From Fasciola hepatica (lineage: Eukaryota > Platyhelminthes > Trematoda > Plagiorchiida > Fasciolidae): 64,000 nucleotides of DNA. Below are positions 60,060 to 64,000 of this stretch, piece after piece (positions within the stretch are counted from its first letter, which is position 1; the number at the start of each line of letters is the position of its first letter). The notes under the pieces were generated by a model. That model made no database searches. It was not told the origin of the DNA and was given only the letters and a program-made list of their open reading frames with translations. Location of the stretch: positions 10,115,501 to 10,179,500 of the forward strand of contig CANUEZ040000163.1 in the NCBI GenBank assembly GCA_948099385.1. The letters run 5' to 3'. Made by a program: the position numbers and the translations under genes.

Positions 60060-63000
60060 TTCCGAAAAAATGTGGAATATGGTATAGTGGAAAACGGCGC
60101 TATACTGTGCTATATAGAGAGGACCAACCCGTGATGGGTCTGCCTATATATCTCGAAATCATTCAAATAGATTTCGAGTGTCACGTATACCTCGGTATAT
60201 GGACACTACTAATGATTCCGAGCAAGGATGAAGCAGCTGTACAGAGCTTCAGTAATTTTTTAGGGTTATCCAGTCTTGATTTTGTGATGAATCAAATAAA
60301 TTGCAGATGTTTTTCTGTATAGCTTATTTACAGACAGTAGGCTTTGTCTGGTGTTCCACATGGATGACCCACAGAACCACATCTTTGTTTCTGACCTAAG
60401 TAGAAAACGGCCACACACATATGAGTTTGCTATTTCAGACGTTATCTGCTACACGCAGTTAGGCGGAACGTGATGTTTAGTTTTCATTGACCTGACAAAC
60501 AGATTCGTTCGAAGTTCACGGCACTCACGGCCAAAAAAATAACGCACGAGCTGCAAGAAAAACAATGATCTTGCAATTTTCTCAAAAGACTGAATGTAAG
60601 CCTTGAAAATGACCGCAAATTCTCGTGCTCATCGACTCAGCTTGCATCAGGTTTTGGTCTCATGAGGCCTTTGTGGACAACCCGAGGCCACAGCACAAGT
60701 TGGATTTTTTCACCATATGTTCATATTCATATAAAGTTACCTAGGAAGCTGAGACTGAGAATTTTTGGCCTATTGGGTTTCTCAAAAGAAGGAGAATTTT
60801 CCCACCGCAACACGTAAGAAACGGCTGCGAACTCCATCCAGAATGACTACATGATTTCGGCTTATTTTGCACGAAACTGTCGACTCAGTTGTACTATTCT
60901 GTAAGCAGATTTGGAAGTTCCTTCAGATCATAAAAGTGGATGAAGTGTACGAGAGATTTTTGTGGTTCCCGTAGGACATAATGGTTTAAAAAGTAACTAA
61001 ACGAACACTTGTTTAATTGCACTTTTTAGTTTGAATAGCGTGATCGCGTGGTATGTACGCTGACTTTGTCCGTTGGCCACTCTTGAATTTTCCACCCGTG
61101 TGCGATTTGTAACTTGCACGATAAAACTAATTTATTAGGAAACAGTTTGACATAAATGATTTGCCATAAAATGCCGGCGTGACAGCAATTTAATTAAATG
61201 TACCCTTCAGATAATGAGAAACGATGGAATTGCGATATTAGGTTTTTGATGGAAATGTTTATTCAGTTAAAAAGCTAAAAATGGGACGCGGACGGTGGAG
61301 GATAGTTTGGATAGCTTACCCTATGCGCTTAGATCGGATTGGTGGCTGCACCAGCCTGTATTGCTTGCGTCAATCGATGCGTCCACTGTTACCCTCAACT
61401 TGGCTCAAATGCGGTGAATAACAATTTAAGCAGATTGCTTTTTAGACAAGCATTACAGGTATACTGTTGTCCAGCACGCTTCCGTGATCTTGGAAGTGGT
61501 ACTTGATCGAACGCCATGGGTTACCACTTGGGGCTTTCGTTGGGGTTCTGGTAACGATGTGAGCAGATCTGTTCTTGTGGTCGACTATCATTCTTTGGCT
61601 TTTTCAGGTTGAGTCCAATGTTACTACTTCATGATATTTTATGGTTTTGGAATTAGACTCCAAAGTGTTACTTTCATCCAGACAGCACAGGGTGGACCCT
61701 GAAGTACAACTTCTGGCTTTCTAATGTTCGTTTTTTCTTTGTATTCTTGGATGTTATCACCAAATGGGCCGCCCCTTGTTCTCTAAAGATCGGGGACTCA
61801 TGAATTACGAATGATGATATCTGCGTGGTTTGTCCATGCATCTTCAATGCCCAATTTGCCATCAACTCTACTGCAGTGGTTTGCTGTCACTTCATATCAG
61901 TTCGTAATCATCACTTTTATGCGTACGATGAGCCCGGCTGATTCTCGATCCCAGAATTAGCCCCGCCGGTGTGTCTAGCACTAACGCATATTTGAAACTG
62001 TGGCCCTAAGCTTGTGGCTGATTGAATGCAGACATTATGCGCCAATAAACTTCTTGTTATTTTCAGAGTGCCTAATGGAAACACACTAGAACCAGAACTT
62101 GTCACTTTCGAAAAGCAGATAGATGATCAATAGGATGTGGTCTTGGCCAAGGGAATATGAATGGTGTGTAATGGGAAATACATCTGCATTTTTACTCTCG
62201 AAAATCCATGTCTAGAGGTGGAATATAATGGGTGATATCCCGCTTACCGAATCAAGTTCCACGTTCCAATGATACATTCAATGAAAATATTGCAACTTCA
62301 TTCGGTTTAGATTCAGCCGAGTGTTGTTCATCCCATTGAGAATTGACCGACGAGTCTAGCGCTGTTGGTGTGTATAATTAGATTGGTAATTAACGGGTCA
62401 CTGTATATTCACTTGCGTTATTCGTATCCAACTTGCCGACCCACGATAACTCCGTTAGTGAAACATCGTCCCGGTAAGCGTAATGTCGCCAATTCGGCCT
62501 AGGCCCACAGCGGTGAACGTTGGATTTGAAAAACGCAAGTGTATTTTCCGTTTTACAAATGCATGAGTCCTACGAATCAGCCTGTCAAGAAAGGTGTTTT
62601 AAACTGAAATAACAAATTCAACGGTTAACTAGGTATTATCTCTTCATCATTGTTTAGGGAACAACCTTCTTTCATTGGATCATGCGATCATTTAGGAACA
62701 AGATAATGATAACGTTGTAAGTTAGACATTTATTGTCGTGTCGCTGTTTATTTTGCAATAAATAGGGCAAACTGTGATGGAATACTGAAGTCAAGGTGTT
62801 TACAAAGTTGATAGCCGAAAGTTATTAGGCACTTCTTCATGCTACGATATGCAGAAAATAGGTGCTTCTCGTGGAATACCTAGTAAAGCCCACATAAATT
62901 CTCCAGCGATATTCTTCCATAAACATTTATTTTTTGCATCGGCTTCGGCAATAATCGGAAAAACCATTGCGGCTCTCGTTTGCTGATACAGGTTACCCAC

Positions 63001-63284
63001 TTGTTCTTTGAGAAAAAGCAGTTTTCATATGACCTTGTGTTCTAAGTTTCATAGGGTCTAATGCATGGCACAATATAGGCCTTTCCACGATCTTCCTTCT
63101 CCCGTCATGCGATGGGAGCAACTAGCTGACTTAAAAGAAAATAGCTGTCCAGATTCAGCTTTGCTTTCTTAAAAGACTGACGATTGTTTTTTCTGTTGGT
63201 TTTTCGATTCTGTTTCTGTAATCTACCAATTATAATTAGTCAGAGTGAACAAAGCTCTCGCACGTTTTGGTTTGATGTGATAAA
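60060..63284. other. Right-arm interior without recognised gene
   Basis: Inverted duplicate of 50,860-54,084. No gene recognised. The short frames 60,107-60,322, 61,674-61,865 and 61,917-62,105 have no known motif. Confidence 0.4.
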
Positions 63285-63444
63285 TCTGGATCATGAAGAC
63301 CGTCTGGCATAGCAATTAGCACACCAGCTAATTCTTTGTTTTTGGCTTCCCTGATTGGTTGTCCCAAAAGGGAATCGGTCAATGGTCAATACAGTTGTTA
63401 TAAAAACCCAAAAGAAAGATCAGACCGATTAACCTGTCTGCGGC

Positions 63445-63798
63445 ATTTTTATCCTGCAAACCCTTCATCTGTTTATAATTTGTCTCCTTTGAAGGCAGCA
63501 AGTTGAACAGTGATAACAACGCTAGTGATGATATCAATAACACAGTGCCCAGCAATGGGAGGCATTATATTGTATTTGTGGTATGCTTCTGTTTATTTAT
63601 TTTAATCAAAGACACTGAGAGAGTAGGATCGAGTTTTTTGGAATGAATCTACCATAGGATTCAGGTTAACGTTAGGTACAAACTATTTACTGGGCTACTT
63701 ACACGAACCCTATTGTTGGTCTTCATGGTCGAGCACCAGGTGTAAAAATACTACGGTTGTACGGTGTTTCAGGAAGGAACTTTGGATGTGACCAATTT
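63445..63798 (+). pseudogene. Broken counterpart of the membrane-like frame, right arm
   Basis: Plus-strand equivalent of the left-arm frame at 50,346-50,699. The residues SKLNSDNNASDDINNTVPSN and YKLFTGLLTRTLLLVFMV are retained, but the initiator ATG reads ATT, 11 bases (GGATCAATGTT in the left arm) are missing at about 63,495, and in-frame stops follow SFLE and EHQV. If the frame was ever coding, this copy is dead. Confidence 0.5.
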
Positions 63799-64000
63799 TT
63801 ATTTGGGTAAATTGTTCTGGTCCTTTGGAAATTCGATTCCATTGTTTTACTTTGGTTTACCGGTAATGAATGTTTAGATTGGAACACAACGATTTTTTTC
63901 CGGTCGGCTTATCTGGATGGATCCCAAAACTAACCATAATTACTGATCATAGTGTCTTATCTGTCTCCTCGTCCACTCCTACATCACGTCTTAAAATCCT

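Larger units (their letters stand above)
57999..64000 (-). repeat. Giant inverted repeat, right arm (cut by window edge)
   Basis: Inverted partner of the left arm. It starts at 57,999 and is still matching at the last base of the window (the final 24 bases pair with 50,137-50,160), so the true outer end is unknown. Near-identity holds to about 63,284; beyond that about 15 differences were counted in a 155-base stretch, together with an 11-base deletion near 63,495. Confidence 0.97.

Noticed and set aside
52039..62105. Identical frames in the two arms as conserved genes
   Set aside because: Identity extends over all frames and non-coding DNA, so it reflects duplication and not selection.
50137..64000. 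Inverted repeat as a viral or organelle genome terminal repeat
   Set aside because: No viral or organellar genes are present, and the arms contain host-type LINE fragments.

Overview
The window reads as gene-poor, repeat-rich nuclear DNA of an animal, most likely a flatworm and probably a digenean trematode. No bacterial-type operons, rRNA or intact tRNA genes are visible, open frames are short and scattered, and the recognisable coding matter is almost all decayed transposable elements. The flatworm call rests on an RTE-type LINE whose protein blocks resemble those common in trematode genomes, a Penelope-like element, Ty3/gypsy fragments, and a repeat carrying a hammerhead ribozyme like that of the schistosome Sm-alpha satellite. 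The species cannot be named from sequence alone. Layout: 1-13.6 kb is mostly anonymous, with candidate exons at 2.5-3.3 kb and a perfect 13-bp hairpin at 6.78 kb. 13.6-14.7 kb holds a decayed Penelope-like element on the minus strand. 15.7-18.1 kb holds two diverged direct copies of an unknown repeat of about 400 bp, followed by degenerate CACT-type DNA. 23.9-24.2 kb is a long ATC microsatellite. 24.5-27.3 kb is a near-complete but dead RTE LINE (minus), with a Ty3/gypsy RT fragment near 28.8 kb. 30.6-31.35 kb contains two ~300-bp repeat units in head-to-head orientation; the plus unit keeps a complete type I hammerhead ribozyme. 32.9-34.5 kb is a mosaic of LINE linker plus an unknown ~1 kb repeat (X). 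37.1 kb has a copy of a second unknown repeat (Y), 38.0-39.0 kb a Tc1/mariner-like transposase fossil, and 42.9-43.2 kb another Ty3/gypsy RT. 48.5-48.8 kb is a second ribozyme-repeat locus in which two inverted half units are fused. From 50.1 kb to the right edge lies a giant inverted repeat: arms of about 6 kb, left 50,137-56,145 and right 57,999-64,000, separated by a 1.85-kb spacer. The right arm is cut by the window edge. The inner ~5.3 kb of the arms is nearly identical; the outer ~0.7 kb differs by about a tenth of its bases. The arms contain LINE linker, repeat Y and, in the outer part, a 117-codon membrane-like frame that is open on the left and broken on the right. The left arm plus spacer keeps the LINE-linker/repeat-X order also seen at 33-34 kb, suggesting that the left side is the older arrangement. 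There is no evidence that the genes act together: the window is a record of transposon insertion, decay and inverted duplication. The two things most worth following up are the hammerhead ribozyme and the large inverted repeat.
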